NCBI RefSeq assembly: GCF_014268885.2
Contig: NZ_CP077095.1
Span: forward strand, 456,001-520,000
DNA length: 64,000 nucleotides
Origin: Pseudomonas xantholysinigenes
GTDB taxonomy: Bacteria; Pseudomonadota; Gammaproteobacteria; Pseudomonadales; Pseudomonadaceae
Direction: 5' to 3'
Every line of letters begins with the position of its first letter. Positions within the stretch are counted from its first letter, which is position 1. The position numbers and the translations under genes were made by a program. The notes beneath the pieces were generated by a model that ran no database searches, had not been told where the DNA came from, and saw nothing but the letters and a program-made list of their open reading frames with translations. Below, one piece after another: positions 41,062 through 50,563 of the stretch.

Positions 41062-42096
41062 ATGCGCAAGCAGTTGAAACTGACCGCCCTGGCCCTTGGC
41101 CTGTTCGCCGCCGGGCAGACCCTGGCCGCGGACCTGACGGTGGTGTCGTTCGGTGGCGCCAACAAGGCGGCCCAGGTCAAGGCGTTCTACGAGCCGTGGG
41201 AAAAGGCCGGCAAGGGCAAGATCGTCGCCGGGGAGTACAACGGTGAGATGGCCAAGGTCAAGGCCATGGTCGACACCAACAGCGTGTCGTGGAACCTGGT
41301 GGAGGTGGAGTCGCCGGAGTTGGCCCGGGGTTGTGACGAAGGCATGTTCGAAGAGCTCGACCCGGCCCTGTTCGGCAACGAGAGCGACTACGTGAAAGGG
41401 GCTATCCAGCCTTGCGGCGTGGGCTTCTTTGTCTGGTCGACCGTGCTGGCCTATAACGCCGACAAGCTGAAAACCGCGCCCTCCAGCTGGGCCGATTTCT
41501 GGGACACCAAGAAATTCCCGGGCAAGCGCGGCCTGCGCAAGGGCGCCAAGTACACCCTCGAGTTCGCCCTGATGGCCGACGGTGTCGCGCCCAAGGACGT
41601 CTATTCGGTGCTGGGCACCAAGGAAGGCCAGGACCGCGCCTTCAAGAAACTCGACGAGCTCAAGCCGAGCATCCAGTGGTGGGAAGCTGGCGCCCAGCCG
41701 CCGCAGTACCTGGCCTCGGGGGATGTGGTCATGAGCTCGGCCTACAACGGCCGGATCGCCGCGGTGCAGAAAGAAAGCAACCTCAAGGTGGTATGGAACG
41801 GCGGCATCTACGACTTCGACGCCTGGGCCATCCCTAAAGGTGCCAAGGATGTGGAAGAGGCGAAGAAATTCATCGCCTACACCGTGCAGCCTGAACAGCA
41901 GAAGACCTACTCCGAGAACATCGCCTACGGCCCGGCCAATTCCAAGGCCGTGCCGCTGCTGGCCGAGGCGGTGAAGAAGGACATGCCGACCACGCCTGAG
42001 AACATCGCCAACCAGGTGCAGATCGATGTGGCGTTCTGGGCCGACAACAGCGAGCAGCTGGAGCAACGCTTCAACGCCTGGGCGGCGAAGAAGTAA
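41062..42096 (+). CDS. Extracellular polyamine-type solute-binding protein
   Basis: A 344-aa periplasmic binding protein with a signal peptide (MRKQLKLTALALGLFAAGQTLA, cleavage AxA near 22) and a PotD/PotF-type class (DLTVVSFGGANKAAQVKAFY; VDTNSVSWNLVEVESPELAR; YIA YTV QPEQQ-like C-lobe). The start is the ATG at 41062 with GGAGAG before it. It captures ligand for the ABC importer; the exact ligand is not readable from sequence. It is 40 nt after the ATPase gene. Confidence 0.9.
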   Translation: MRKQLKLTALALGLFAAGQTLAADLTVVSFGGANKAAQVKAFYEPWEKAGKGKIVAGEYNGEMAKVKAMVDTNSVSWNLVEVESPELARGCDEGMFEELDPALFGNESDYVKGAIQPCGVGFFVWSTVLAYNADKLKTAPSSWADFWDTKKFPGKRGLRKGAKYTLEFALMADGVAPKDVYSVLGTKEGQDRAFKKLDELKPSIQWWEAGAQPPQYLASGDVVMSSAYNGRIAAVQKESNLKVVWNGGIYDFDAWAIPKGAKDVEEAKKFIAYTVQPEQQKTYSENIAYGPANSKAVPLLAEAVKKDMPTTPENIANQVQIDVAFWADNSEQLEQRFNAWAAKK

Positions 42097-42097
42097 C

Positions 42098-42217
42098 CCT
42101 GTAGGAGCGGCCTTGTGTCGCGAAGGGGCGCGTAGCGGCCCCCGGCATCTTGCGCACACGGTTGAGATCTCGGGGCCGCTTCGCGGCCCTTTCGCGGCAC
42201 GAGGCCGCTCCTACAGA
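42098..42217. repeat. Inverted pair of the GTAGGAGCGGCC repeat subtype
   Basis: CCTGTAGGAGCGGCCTTGTG (from 42098) and its inverse GAGGCCGCTCCTACAG (to 42216) flank about 70 nt that itself contains GGGGCCGCTTCGCGGCCC. The repeat begins 2 nt after the stop codon and sits inside the transporter operon, between the binding protein and the permeases, where it could lower downstream expression relative to the binding protein. Confidence 0.85.
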
Positions 42218-42281
42218 GTCCGCGCCAAACCAGTAGGTAAGGTGCGGCCTGATAGTCCCCCCTGTTTTCCTGGAGTTCGCC

Positions 42282-43529
42282 ATGGCCATTGCAGTGCCCC
42301 TCAAAGAAGGCGCAGGTCCAAGCCTCAAGCAGCGCCTCAAGCATGCCGAGCGGGTCAACCGCTGGAAGGCCCAGGCGTTGATCGCGCCGCTGGCGCTGTT
42401 CCTCCTGCTGGTGTTCCTGGTGCCGATCGCGGCGCTGCTGTACAAGAGCGTCGGCAACCCCGAAGTGGTCGCCGGCCTGCCACGCACCGTCCAGGCCGTG
42501 GCGCAGTGGGACGGCAAGAGCCTGCCCGGCGAAGCGGTGTACCAGGCGCTGAGCCAGGACCTGGCCGAATCGCGCAAGAACCAGACCCTGGGCGATCTGT
42601 CCAAGCGCCTGAACATGGAGCTGGCCGGCTACCGCAGCCTGCTGGCCAAGACTGCGCGGGCGTTGCCGTTCAAGGCCGAGCCTGCGTCGTACAAGGATGC
42701 CCTGCAAGCACTGGACGAGCGCTGGGGCGACCCGGCCTACTGGCAGGCGATCCGCCGTAACACCAGCACGGTCACCTCCTTCTACCTGCTGGCCTCGGTC
42801 GACCATCGCATCGATGACCTCGGCGAGCTGGCCAAGGCCACCCCGGACCAGGCCATCTATTTGGATATCTTCGCCCGAACCCTGTGGATGGGCGTGGTCA
42901 TCACCGCGATCTGCCTGGTGCTGGCCTACCCGCTGGCTTACCTGCTGGCCAACCTGCCGACTCGGCAGAGCAACCTGTTGATGATCCTGGTGCTACTGCC
43001 GTTCTGGACCTCGATCCTGGTGCGGGTGGCGGCGTGGATCGTGCTGCTGCAATCCGGTGGCCTGATCAACAGCGCGTTGCTGGCCATCGGCGTCATCGAC
43101 CAGCCGCTGGAGCTGGTGTTCAACCGTACCGGCGTGTACATCTCGATGGTGCACATCCTGCTGCCGTTCATGATCCTGCCGCTGTACAGCGTGATGAAGG
43201 GCATCTCGCCCAGCTACATGCGCGCGGCGATTTCCCTCGGCTGCCATCCGTTCGCCAGCTTCTGGCGGGTGTATTTCCCGCAGACCTACGCCGGTGTAGG
43301 CGCCGGCTGTCTGTTGGTGTTCATCCTGGCCATCGGCTACTACATCACCCCGGCGCTGCTGGGCAGCCCCAACGACCAGATGGTCAGCTACTTCGTCGCC
43401 TTCTACACCAACACCAGCATCAACTGGGGCATGGCCACCGCGCTGGGCGGGTTGTTGCTGCTGGCGACCGTGCTGCTGTACCTGATCTATAGCTGGCTGG
43501 TCGGCGCCAGCCGCCTGCGCCTGAGCTGA
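42282..43529 (+). CDS. ABC importer permease with long periplasmic insert (PotB-like)
   Basis: A 415-aa inner-membrane permease. TM1 (ALIAPLALFLLLVFLVPIAA, ~32-52) is followed by a roughly 140-residue hydrophilic segment (about 56-198) before the standard five-helix permease core (TLWMGVVITAICLVLAYPLA onward), with the EAA-like loop near YMRAAISLGCHPFASFWRVY. Usual PotB proteins are about 280 aa, so the extra is the insert after TM1, predicted periplasmic. The next gene encodes the second permease. It probably forms the heterodimeric channel of the importer. Confidence 0.9.
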   Translation: MAIAVPLKEGAGPSLKQRLKHAERVNRWKAQALIAPLALFLLLVFLVPIAALLYKSVGNPEVVAGLPRTVQAVAQWDGKSLPGEAVYQALSQDLAESRKNQTLGDLSKRLNMELAGYRSLLAKTARALPFKAEPASYKDALQALDERWGDPAYWQAIRRNTSTVTSFYLLASVDHRIDDLGELAKATPDQAIYLDIFARTLWMGVVITAICLVLAYPLAYLLANLPTRQSNLLMILVLLPFWTSILVRVAAWIVLLQSGGLINSALLAIGVIDQPLELVFNRTGVYISMVHILLPFMILPLYSVMKGISPSYMRAAISLGCHPFASFWRVYFPQTYAGVGAGCLLVFILAIGYYITPALLGSPNDQMVSYFVAFYTNTSINWGMATALGGLLLLATVLLYLIYSWLVGASRLRLS

Positions 43530-43540
43530 GGAGCCTTGTC

Positions 43541-44368
43541 ATGCTGAGCCCTTATATGTCGCCCGTTGAGCGGGTGTGGTTCTACAGCTTGCGGATCCTC
43601 TGCGGCTTGATCTTGCTGTTCCTGGTGCTGCCGGTGCTGGTGATCATCCCGCTGTCGTTCAACAGCGGTAGTTTCCTGGTGTATCCGCTGCAGGGCTTTT
43701 CGCTGCACTGGTACCAGGATTTCTTCAACTCGGCCGAATGGATGCGCGCCCTGAAGAACAGCATCATCGTCGCCCCGGCGGCCACGCTGCTGGCCATGGT
43801 GTTCGGCACACTGGCGGCGATCGGCCTCACCCGTGGCGACTTCCCCGGCAAGTCGCTGGTGATGGCGCTGGTTATTTCGCCGATGGTGGTGCCGGTGGTG
43901 ATCATCGGCGTGGCCAGCTACCTGTTCTTCGCCCCGCTGGGCATGGGCAATAGCTTCACCTCGTTGATCCTGGTGCATGCGGTGCTGGGCGTGCCGTTCG
44001 TCATCATCACCGTGTCGGCGACCTTGCAGGGGTTCAACTACAATCTGGTGCGAGCGGCGGCCAGCCTGGGCGCTTCGCCGCTGTTGACCTTCCGTCGGGT
44101 GACCTTGCCGCTGATTGCGCCCGGCGTGATCTCTGGGGCGTTGTTCGCCTTCGCCACGTCGTTCGACGAGGTGGTGGTGACCCTGTTCCTCGCCGGGCCT
44201 GAGCAAGCCACTCTGCCACGGCAGATGTTCAGCGGGATTCGCGAGAACCTCAGCCCGACCATCGCGGCGGCGGCGACCTTGCTGATTGCCTTCTCGGTGA
44301 TCCTGCTGCTGACCCTGGAGTGGCTGCGTGGGCGTAGCGAGAAGCTGAGGACCCAGCAGCCGGCTTGA
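43541..44368 (+). CDS. ABC importer permease (PotC-like)
   Basis: A 275-aa permease with six hydrophobic spans and the cytoplasmic EAA loop (VRAAASLGASPLLTFRRVTL PL-type) that docks onto the ATPase. 11 nt after the first permease, closing the four-gene importer. Normal length for PotC/YdcV. The C-terminus is basic (LRGRSEKLRTQQPA). Confidence 0.93.
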   Translation: MLSPYMSPVERVWFYSLRILCGLILLFLVLPVLVIIPLSFNSGSFLVYPLQGFSLHWYQDFFNSAEWMRALKNSIIVAPAATLLAMVFGTLAAIGLTRGDFPGKSLVMALVISPMVVPVVIIGVASYLFFAPLGMGNSFTSLILVHAVLGVPFVIITVSATLQGFNYNLVRAAASLGASPLLTFRRVTLPLIAPGVISGALFAFATSFDEVVVTLFLAGPEQATLPRQMFSGIRENLSPTIAAAATLLIAFSVILLLTLEWLRGRSEKLRTQQPA

Positions 44369-44383
44369 TCTTCTAAGGTTTGT

Positions 44384-44464
44384 GCCGGCCTCTTCGCGGG
44401 TAAACCCGCTCCCACAGAGTTTGTGCAGTTTCTGTGGGAGCGGGTTTACCCGCAAGGAGGCCGG
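44384..44464. repeat. Inverted pair of REP elements
   Basis: GCCGGCCTCTTCGCGGGTAA (from 44384) faces GGGAGCGGGTTTACCCGC (44436-44453) and AAGGAGGCCGGC. One arm carries CGCAAGGAGG in place of the usual CGCGAAGAGG. Located 16 nt after the permease stop, so it probably stabilises or ends that transcript. Confidence 0.85.
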
Positions 44465-44546
44465 CAGCGGATTGATACCAATCAGCCCCGATCCGTTTCC
44501 CTGAGTTACAATGCGCGCCACCGTGATTCTGCCCAACAGGTGCGCC

Positions 44547-45221
44547 ATGCAGCCCTACGCTATTGCCCCCTCCATTCTGTCCGCCGATTTCGCCCGCCTG
44601 GGCGAGGACGTCGACAAGGTCCTGGCCGCCGGGGCCGACATCGTCCATTTCGATGTCATGGACAACCACTACGTACCCAACCTGACCATCGGCCCGATGG
44701 TCTGCAGCGCCCTGCGCAAGTACGGCGTGACCGCGCCGATCGACGTGCACCTGATGGTCAGCCCGGTCGACCGCATCATCGGCGACTTCATCGAGGCTGG
44801 CGCCACCTACATCACCTTCCACCCGGAAGCCACGCAGCATATCGACCGTTCGCTGCAGCTGATCAAGGACGGTGGCTGCAAGGCCGGCCTGGTGTTCAAC
44901 CCGGCCACCAGCCTGGATGCGCTGAAGTACGTGATGGACAAGATCGACATGGTCCTGCTGATGAGCGTCAACCCAGGCTTCGGCGGGCAGAAGTTCATCC
45001 CCGGCACCCTCGACAAGCTGCGTGAAGCCCGCGCCCTGATCGACGCCAGCGGTCGCGATATCCGCCTGGAAATCGACGGCGGCGTCAACGTCGGCAATAT
45101 CCGCGAGATCGCCGCTGCCGGTGCCGACACCTTCGTCGCCGGCTCGGCGATCTTCAACACCCCGGACTACAAGCAGGTCATCGACAAGATGCGTGCCGAA
45201 CTGGCGCTGGCCCGCGCATGA
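44547..45221 (+). CDS. rpe: Ribulose-phosphate 3-epimerase
   Basis: A 224-aa TIM-barrel epimerase: [17 protein letters not shown] at the start, [17 protein letters not shown] with metal ligands, [18 protein letters not shown] and [10 protein letters not shown]. It interconverts ribulose-5-phosphate and xylulose-5-phosphate. The start is the ATG at 44547 (MQPYAIAPS), the family N-terminus; the frame opens 36 nt earlier. The end overlaps the gph start by 4 nt. The rpe-gph-trpE order is standard in pseudomonads. Confidence 0.97.
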   Translation: MQPYAIAPSILSADFARLGEDVDKVLAAGADIVHFDVMDNHYVPNLTIGPMVCSALRKYGVTAPIDVHLMVSPVDRIIGDFIEAGATYITFHPEATQHIDRSLQLIKDGGCKAGLVFNPATSLDALKYVMDKIDMVLLMSVNPGFGGQKFIPGTLDKLREARALIDASGRDIRLEIDGGVNVGNIREIAAAGADTFVAGSAIFNTPDYKQVIDKMRAELALARA

Positions 45222-46036
45222 GCGGCTTCGAGCAGCTGTTCCCGGGGACGCTGCCCAGGCTGGTGATGTTCGATCTGGATGGCACCCTGATCGACTCGGT
45301 ACCCGACCTGGCTGCTGCCGTCGACCGCATGCTGCTCGAACTCGGGCGTCCGCCCGCAGGGCTCGAGGCGGTACGCCACTGGGTCGGCAACGGCGCCGAG
45401 GTGCTGGTGCGCCGCGCGCTGGCCGGCGGCCTCGAGCACCAGGCTGTCGAGGCCGAACTGGCCGAACGCGCGCTGACGCTGTTCATGGAGGCCTATGCCG
45501 AAAGCCATGAGCTGACCGTGGTCTATCCCGGCGTGCGCGACACCCTGCGCTGGCTGCGCAAGCAGGGGGTGGAGATGGCGCTGATCACCAACAAGCCTGA
45601 ACGCTTCGTCGCCCCCTTGCTCGACCAGATGAAGATCGGTCGCTACTTCCGCTGGATCATCGGTGGCGACACCTTGCCACAGAAAAAGCCCGACCCGGCC
45701 GCCCTGCTGTTCGTCATGAAGATGGCTGGTGTCGAGCCGCGGCAGGCGCTGTTCATCGGCGATTCGCGCAGCGATGTGCTGGCCGCCAAGGCCGCCGGAG
45801 TGCAGTGCGTGGGCCTGAGCTATGGCTACAACCATGGCCGCCCCATCGACGAGGAATCGCCCAGCCTGGTGCTCGGCGACCTGCGCCTGCTGCTGCCCGG
45901 TTGCGTCGTCACCGACACTGGGATAACGTTGGCAGACCTTCAAGCCCCGCACAGCAGAGACAACAACGTGGCGGTTACCGGCAAACTCTGGATGAAAGTC
46001 ATCAAGGCCCTGGCCCGTTGGCGCTGGCGCGCCTGA
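45218..46036 (+). CDS. gph: Phosphoglycolate phosphatase, with C-terminal tail encoding the trpE leader
   Basis: A 272-aa HAD hydrolase: [11 protein letters not shown] (motif I, residues 17-27), ITNKPERF (motif II), and [10 protein letters not shown] with [16 protein letters not shown] (motifs III/IV). It dephosphorylates 2-phosphoglycolate. The HAD fold ends around residue 228; the remaining ~44 residues (from [20 protein letters not shown]) are an unusual tail. Its last 14 codons plus stop are the Trp-rich trpE leader peptide in the same reading frame, so the tail seems to exist because the trpE regulatory region is embedded in gph. It overlaps rpe by 4 nt. Confidence 0.95.
   Translation: MSGFEQLFPGTLPRLVMFDLDGTLIDSVPDLAAAVDRMLLELGRPPAGLEAVRHWVGNGAEVLVRRALAGGLEHQAVEAELAERALTLFMEAYAESHELTVVYPGVRDTLRWLRKQGVEMALITNKPERFVAPLLDQMKIGRYFRWIIGGDTLPQKKPDPAALLFVMKMAGVEPRQALFIGDSRSDVLAAKAAGVQCVGLSYGYNHGRPIDEESPSLVLGDLRLLLPGCVVTDTGITLADLQAPHSRDNNVAVTGKLWMKVIKALARWRWRA
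45992..46036 (+). CDS. trpE leader peptide (in frame with the gph 3' end)
   Basis: ATG at 45992 encodes [14 protein letters not shown], 14 residues with two Trp codons (TGG CGC TGG) near the stop, followed 9 nt later by a hairpin. This is the layout of a ribosome-stalling attenuator: low charged tRNA-Trp stalls translation at the Trp codons. A closely similar leader precedes trpG. It is read in the same frame as gph, so the same codons also form the C-terminus of Gph. Attenuation of trpE and trpGDC is established in P. putida; a promoter inside gph is expected (a TTGCGT ... GATAAC pair at 45901-45927 is a weak candidate). Confidence 0.75.
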   Translation: MKVIKALARWRWRA

Positions 46037-46045
46037 CTCCTGCCC

Positions 46046-46061
46046 ACCGGCGCCCGCCGGT
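46046..46061 (+). terminator. trpE attenuator hairpin
   Basis: Perfect 6-bp stem ACCGGC-GCCC-GCCGGT, 9 nt after the leader stop, followed by ACATCCGTTTGCC. The same CCGTTTGCC follows the hairpin of the trpG leader. The T-run is short (TTT). The competing antiterminator pairing was not resolved. Confidence 0.6.
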
Positions 46062-46106
46062 ACATCCGTTTGCCCGACTCCATTGCTGCTTGCTCCGAGG
46101 CTACCC

Positions 46107-47588
46107 ATGATCCGCGAAGAATTCCTGCGCCTGGCCACTGCCGGCTACAACCGCATTCCCCTGGCCTGCGAAACCCTGGCCGACTTCGACACGCCGCTGT
46201 CGATCTACCTGAAGCTGGCCGACCAACCCAACTCCTACCTGCTCGAGTCTGTGCAGGGTGGCGAGAAGTGGGGCCGCTATTCGATGATCGGCCTGCCGTC
46301 GCGCACCGTGCTGCGCGTGCACGGCTACCACGTCAGCATCTTGCAGGATGGCGTCGAGGTGGAAAGTCACGACGTCGAGGATCCGCTGGCCTTCGTCGAG
46401 GCGTTCAAGGATCGCTACAAGGTCGCCGACATTCCTGGCTTGCCACGTTTCAACGGTGGCCTGGTGGGCTATTTCGGCTACGACTGCGTGCGCTATGTGG
46501 AAAAACGCCTGGGTGCCAGCCCCAACCCGGATCCACTGGGGGTGCCGGATATCCTGCTGATGGTCTCCGATGCCGTGGTGGTGTTCGACAACCTGGCGGG
46601 CAAGATGCACGCCATCGTGCTGGTCGACCCGGCCGAGGCGCAGGCCTTCGAGCAAGGGCAGGCCCGCCTTCAGGGGCTGCTGGACACCCTGCGCCAGCCG
46701 ATCACCCCACGCCCTGGCCTGGACCTGAGCGGGCCGATGGCCGCCGAGCCGGAGTTCCGCTCCAGCTACACACAAGTCGACTACGAGAATGCCGTGGGCC
46801 GGATCAAGGAGTACATCCTCGCCGGCGACTGCATGCAGGTCGTGCCGTCGCAGCGCATGTCCATCGATTTCAAGGCCGCGCCCATCGACCTGTACCGCGC
46901 CCTGCGCTGTTTCAACCCGACGCCGTACATGTACTTCTTCAACTTTGGCGACTTCCATGTGGTCGGCAGTTCGCCGGAGGTACTGGTACGGGTCGAGGAC
47001 AACCTGGTCACTGTGCGCCCGATCGCCGGCACCCGCCCGCGTGGCGCTACCGAAGAGGCCGATCGCGCGCTGGAAGACGACCTGTTGTCGGACGACAAGG
47101 AAATCGCCGAGCACCTGATGCTCATCGACCTGGGCCGCAACGACGTGGGCCGGGTGTCGTCCACTGGCAGCGTGCGGCTGACCGAGAAGATGGTGATCGA
47201 GCGTTACTCCAACGTCATGCACATCGTGTCCAACGTCACCGGCCAGTTGCGTGAAGGCCTGACGGCGATGGACGCGCTGCGGGCGATCCTGCCGGCCGGG
47301 ACCTTGTCCGGGGCGCCGAAGATTCGCGCAATGGAGATCATCGACGAACTGGAGCCGGTCAAGCGTGGCGTCTACGGCGGCGCAGTGGGCTATTTCGCCT
47401 GGAACGGCAACATGGATACCGCCATCGCCATCCGCACTGCGGTGATCAAGGACGGTGAGCTGCATGTACAGGCCGGCGGCGGTATCGTCGCCGACTCGGT
47501 GCCGGCGCTGGAGTGGGAAGAAACCATCAACAAGCGCCGGGCGATGTTCCGTGCGGTGGCGCTGGCCGAGCAGACCACCACCCAGTAA
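46107..47588 (+). CDS. trpE: Anthranilate synthase component I
   Basis: A 493-aa chorismate-utilising enzyme. The Trp-feedback region ([18 protein letters not shown]) near the N-terminus and the C-terminal catalytic signatures ([52 protein letters not shown]) are intact. It makes anthranilate from chorismate with TrpG supplying ammonia. The start is the ATG at 46107 ([10 protein letters not shown]) after GAGG; an upstream in-frame ATG exists. It is preceded by a leader peptide and hairpin; TrpG is encoded separately at 49961. Confidence 0.97.
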   Translation: MIREEFLRLATAGYNRIPLACETLADFDTPLSIYLKLADQPNSYLLESVQGGEKWGRYSMIGLPSRTVLRVHGYHVSILQDGVEVESHDVEDPLAFVEAFKDRYKVADIPGLPRFNGGLVGYFGYDCVRYVEKRLGASPNPDPLGVPDILLMVSDAVVVFDNLAGKMHAIVLVDPAEAQAFEQGQARLQGLLDTLRQPITPRPGLDLSGPMAAEPEFRSSYTQVDYENAVGRIKEYILAGDCMQVVPSQRMSIDFKAAPIDLYRALRCFNPTPYMYFFNFGDFHVVGSSPEVLVRVEDNLVTVRPIAGTRPRGATEEADRALEDDLLSDDKEIAEHLMLIDLGRNDVGRVSSTGSVRLTEKMVIERYSNVMHIVSNVTGQLREGLTAMDALRAILPAGTLSGAPKIRAMEIIDELEPVKRGVYGGAVGYFAWNGNMDTAIAIRTAVIKDGELHVQAGGGIVADSVPALEWEETINKRRAMFRAVALAEQTTTQ

Positions 47589-47599
47589 TTCACTGGTTT

Positions 47600-47680
47600 C
47601 TGGGGCTGCTTCGCAGCCCATTCGCGGCACGAGGCCGCTCCTACAGAGCAGCATGCGATCTTCTGTAGGAGCGGCCCCAG
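47600..47680. repeat. Inverted pair of the GTAGGAGCGGCC subtype
   Basis: GGGGCTGCTTCGCAGCCC and GAGGCCGCTCCTACAG (to 47646) face CTGTAGGAGCGGCCCC (47662-47677). Placed in the 96-nt gap between the convergent trpE and estA genes. Confidence 0.85.
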
Positions 47681-47684
47681 TGGT

Positions 47685-49586
47685 CTAGAAGTCGACGCTG
47701 ACCCCCAGGCTCAGCCCCTGCTGGGTCAACTCATCACTCTTGCGCCAGTTGTAATTCCCCCGCAGGGTCAACCCCGCCACCAGTTCATGACTCACCCCCA
47801 GGCTGGCGCGGGTCAGGTTGCTGTGCGGTGTGTAGCCGGTCAGGGTGAAATCGTTTGCTGGCAGGCTGGCCAGATGCAGGGTCAGGTCCTGCTGGTCATC
47901 CTCGAACTCATGCTCCCGGGCCACCTCGGCAAACAACCGGGTGCCGGGCAACACCTGCACGCTGCCTTGCAGGCCCACGCCCAGGCGCCGCGACTTGCGC
48001 TCCTGGTCGTCGAAGCCGAGCGCCGTCGAGCGGTTGCTCTTCTCGTCGTAGCCATCGACCTTGACCCGCGCATAATCGCCGCTGATGAACGGTGCCAATT
48101 GCCAGGTGCTGCTTTCGGCGGCCAGGTTGTAGCCCAGGCGGGTACTGATGGCCCAGGCCTCGCCATCGGTATCGCCTTTCTCGCTACGTTCATTCACGCC
48201 CAGGGCGAAGGTGCGCTTGAGGTCGCGGTAGTCCAGGTGCCCGGCGGTCAGCGCCGCATCGGCCCACCAGCGGTCCTGGCGGAATTGGGCGAAGGCACTG
48301 GCCAGGTAACTGTCGAGCTTGTAGTCCGAGTCGTGCTGGCCGGCCTCGAGCTTCTGCCGGTAGACCCCGGCGGCCAGGCCCAGGCGCCAGGCGTCATCCA
48401 CTCGGTAGCTGCCGCCGAGGGTCAGGTTATAGCCGTGCCCGTCACCGCTGGCGGCACTGCGTTGGCTGCCGAAGTCCAGGTCCTGGCCGCCGCTGGCGAC
48501 GAACGCCTGCCATTGGCCAACGGCCTGCCAGGGTGTCTGCCATTGATTGCGCAGTTCGTCCTGGTGGGCGCGGATACTGGCGTGGGCGATTTCGGGTAGC
48601 AGCGTCAGTTCCCACGGCGCAGCCAGGATCGAATAGCCGTAGTCGGCAATCAGTTGCTGGCCGGCGATGGTCGGGTGCACCGAGTCGTTGAACAGCAGTC
48701 GGGTCGGATCAGGGCTGGTGCCGTTCGCGCCATAGACCGGGTTGCCCACGCAGCCATCGCCGCTGTAGCAGGTGCCGACCAGGTTCTGGTCGCTGGCCAG
48801 GCCGAACTGGCTGGGGCTGCTCAGGGCTTCGCGCAGTAACAGGGGCACGTTAAGGGGAATGATCTCGGCGTCGATCTTGCCCAGTTGGCTGACCAGCGAC
48901 TGATTGAACACGCTGGACAGTTGCGACAAGGGCCCTTGCTGGGGCGTGCCGCTGAAATTCGGCGTCTGGCCCAGGTCCGGTAACAGCCAGACCATGATGT
49001 AGCGCGCGCCGCCCTGCTGCAGCGCCTGAGCGCTGGCCGCCAGACGTGCGCCGGCCGCTGCGGCATCGGCGGGGCTGTTGACCAGGCCCTGGAGGAAGTC
49101 GTTACCGCCGCCGGTCAGGTAGTAGAGCGCGTTGGGGTCGGCGCGCAAGCCGTTGGCCAGGTAGCCGTCGCGCTCGCGCAGGACCGTACCGGCACCGGGG
49201 CGCCCCGGAGGGATGGCGGCTTTAGAAGTGTCGGTGATCGAGTCGAGAATCTGCTGCGTGGTATAGCCACCCACCGCCCAGTTGTTGCCGTCGGGGATAC
49301 CCTGCAGCTGGTTGGTCAGCGAGGTGGATGGGCCCAGGGCCGTTCCGGAGAAACCCAGCTTGGCGCCAAGGATCATCGGTGAAACCGGCGCATAGTTGCC
49401 ATTGGCGTCGCGGTTGGTGAAACGCATGCCTGGCGTGCCGCCGGTCAGGTCGGGAAATTGCCCGGCGTCGCTGAGGCTGTCACCGAAGACGATCAGCGAC
49501 GAATAGGGCGAGGGGCTGGCCATGGCCTGGCTGCAGGCAAGGGCGAGAATACCGAGGGCGGAACGCAGGAAGGGTGCCGTGCGCAT
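47685..49586 (-). CDS. estA: Autotransporter GDSL esterase (EstA/EstP type)
   Basis: A 633-aa secreted esterase. Signal peptide ([13 protein letters not shown], cut near residue 23), a GDSL catalytic domain with the serine at residue 37 in [11 protein letters not shown], the block [11 protein letters not shown] and the D-x-x-H pair in [10 protein letters not shown] (~310), then a C-terminal autotransporter beta-barrel (about 365-633) ending in the aromatic F of LGVSVDF. It would be displayed on the outer membrane and hydrolyse lipid esters. In P. aeruginosa EstA affects rhamnolipid production and motility. It separates trpE from trpGDC. Confidence 0.93.
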   Translation of the reverse strand: MRTAPFLRSALGILALACSQAMASPSPYSSLIVFGDSLSDAGQFPDLTGGTPGMRFTNRDANGNYAPVSPMILGAKLGFSGTALGPSTSLTNQLQGIPDGNNWAVGGYTTQQILDSITDTSKAAIPPGRPGAGTVLRERDGYLANGLRADPNALYYLTGGGNDFLQGLVNSPADAAAAGARLAASAQALQQGGARYIMVWLLPDLGQTPNFSGTPQQGPLSQLSSVFNQSLVSQLGKIDAEIIPLNVPLLLREALSSPSQFGLASDQNLVGTCYSGDGCVGNPVYGANGTSPDPTRLLFNDSVHPTIAGQQLIADYGYSILAAPWELTLLPEIAHASIRAHQDELRNQWQTPWQAVGQWQAFVASGGQDLDFGSQRSAASGDGHGYNLTLGGSYRVDDAWRLGLAAGVYRQKLEAGQHDSDYKLDSYLASAFAQFRQDRWWADAALTAGHLDYRDLKRTFALGVNERSEKGDTDGEAWAISTRLGYNLAAESSTWQLAPFISGDYARVKVDGYDEKSNRSTALGFDDQERKSRRLGVGLQGSVQVLPGTRLFAEVAREHEFEDDQQDLTLHLASLPANDFTLTGYTPHSNLTRASLGVSHELVAGLTLRGNYNWRKSDELTQQGLSLGVSVDF

Positions 49587-49692
49587 GCATGAATGTCCTT
49601 TTCGTTGTTTTTATCGAATCAAGCCGCATGACCATAGCAAATCGCCGCGCGTGGCCTGCGGTTGCATTCGTTTCCCCGTGTTTACCGGCATA

Positions 49693-49721
49693 TTGCGCCC
49701 GCCGCGCCGGTAGGCTACTGT
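49693..49721 (+). promoter_or_regulatory. Predicted trpGDC promoter
   Basis: TTGCGC (49693-49698) and TACTGT (49716-49721) are separated by 17 nt, a reasonable sigma-70 spacing, just upstream of the trpG leader peptide. The start site would be near 49728. Confidence 0.5.
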
Positions 49722-49773
49722 GCCGGAACGTATGAACGAGACCTACCCCGTGTTGATCGTCAGCAAACTCTTG

Positions 49774-49818
49774 ATGCGCGTTATCAAGGCCCACGCCCGT
49801 TGGCGTTGGCGCGCCTGA
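49774..49818 (+). CDS. trpGDC leader peptide
   Basis: Encodes [14 protein letters not shown], nearly identical to the trpE leader [14 protein letters not shown], with two Trp codons (TGG CGT TGG) four codons before the stop. A hairpin follows. The frame is open to a second ATG at 49732, which would add 14 residues ending VLIVSKLL; the sequence before the shared ATG (CAGCAAACTCTTG versus CGGCAAACTCTGG) is also similar in the two leaders, showing common descent. It is too short to be noticed by gene finders. Confidence 0.75.
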   Translation: MRVIKAHARWRWRA

Positions 49819-49829
49819 CTTTATCTCCT

Positions 49830-49844
49830 GCCGGCCAGCCCGGC
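49830..49844 (+). terminator. trpG attenuator hairpin
   Basis: Stem GCCGG/CCGGC with a CCAGC loop, starting 11 nt after the leader stop and followed by CCGCTCCCGTTTGCC. The position and the following CCGTTTGCC match the trpE attenuator. Confidence 0.55.
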
Positions 49845-49960
49845 CCGCTCCCGTTTGCCTTCCTGATCGCTTGATCCACCGCTCACTGCGGGACTGCCTG
49901 CACCCATGCCGGCAGGGAAGGCTCGAATCAAAAAGTCAGTATCCAAGAGGTTCGTTCCAG

Positions 49961-50554
49961 ATGTTACTGATGATCGACAACTACGACTCCTTCACCTACA
50001 ACGTGGTGCAGTACCTTGGCGAGCTGGGTGCCGAGGTCAAGGTCATTCGCAACGACGAAATGACCATTGCCCAGATCGAAGCCCTGAACCCCGAGCGCAT
50101 CGTCGTCTCCCCAGGCCCCTGCACCCCGAGCGAAGCCGGTGTGTCCATCGAGGCCATCCTGCACTTTGCCGGCAAGCTGCCGATCCTGGGCGTGTGCCTG
50201 GGTCACCAGTCCATCGGCCAGGCCTACGGTGGTGAGGTGGTGCGCGCGCGCCAGGTGATGCACGGCAAGACCAGCCCGGTGTACCACCGCGACCTGGGCG
50301 TGTTCGCCGGCTTGAACAACCCGCTTACCGTGACGCGCTACCACTCGCTGGTGGTCAAGCGCGACACCCTGCCCGACTGTCTGGAAGTCACCGCCTGGAC
50401 CGCCCATGAAGATGGCTCGGTCGACGAAATCATGGGCCTGCGTCATAAAACCCTGAACGTCGAGGGGGTACAGTTCCACCCCGAGTCCATCCTCACCGAG
50501 CAGGGTCACGAGCTGTTCGCCAACTTCCTCAAGCAGACCGGCGGACGCCGTTAA
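49961..50554 (+). CDS. trpG: Anthranilate synthase component II (glutamine amidotransferase)
   Basis: A 197-aa class I amidotransferase: [20 protein letters not shown], the oxyanion/catalytic Cys in [12 protein letters not shown] and the His-Glu pair in [10 protein letters not shown]. It feeds ammonia to TrpE. The start is the ATG at 49961 after AAGAGG; upstream in-frame codons are poor. First gene of trpGDC, 9 nt before trpD. Confidence 0.97.
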   Translation: MLLMIDNYDSFTYNVVQYLGELGAEVKVIRNDEMTIAQIEALNPERIVVSPGPCTPSEAGVSIEAILHFAGKLPILGVCLGHQSIGQAYGGEVVRARQVMHGKTSPVYHRDLGVFAGLNNPLTVTRYHSLVVKRDTLPDCLEVTAWTAHEDGSVDEIMGLRHKTLNVEGVQFHPESILTEQGHELFANFLKQTGGRR

Positions 50555-50563
50555 GGAGCGATC

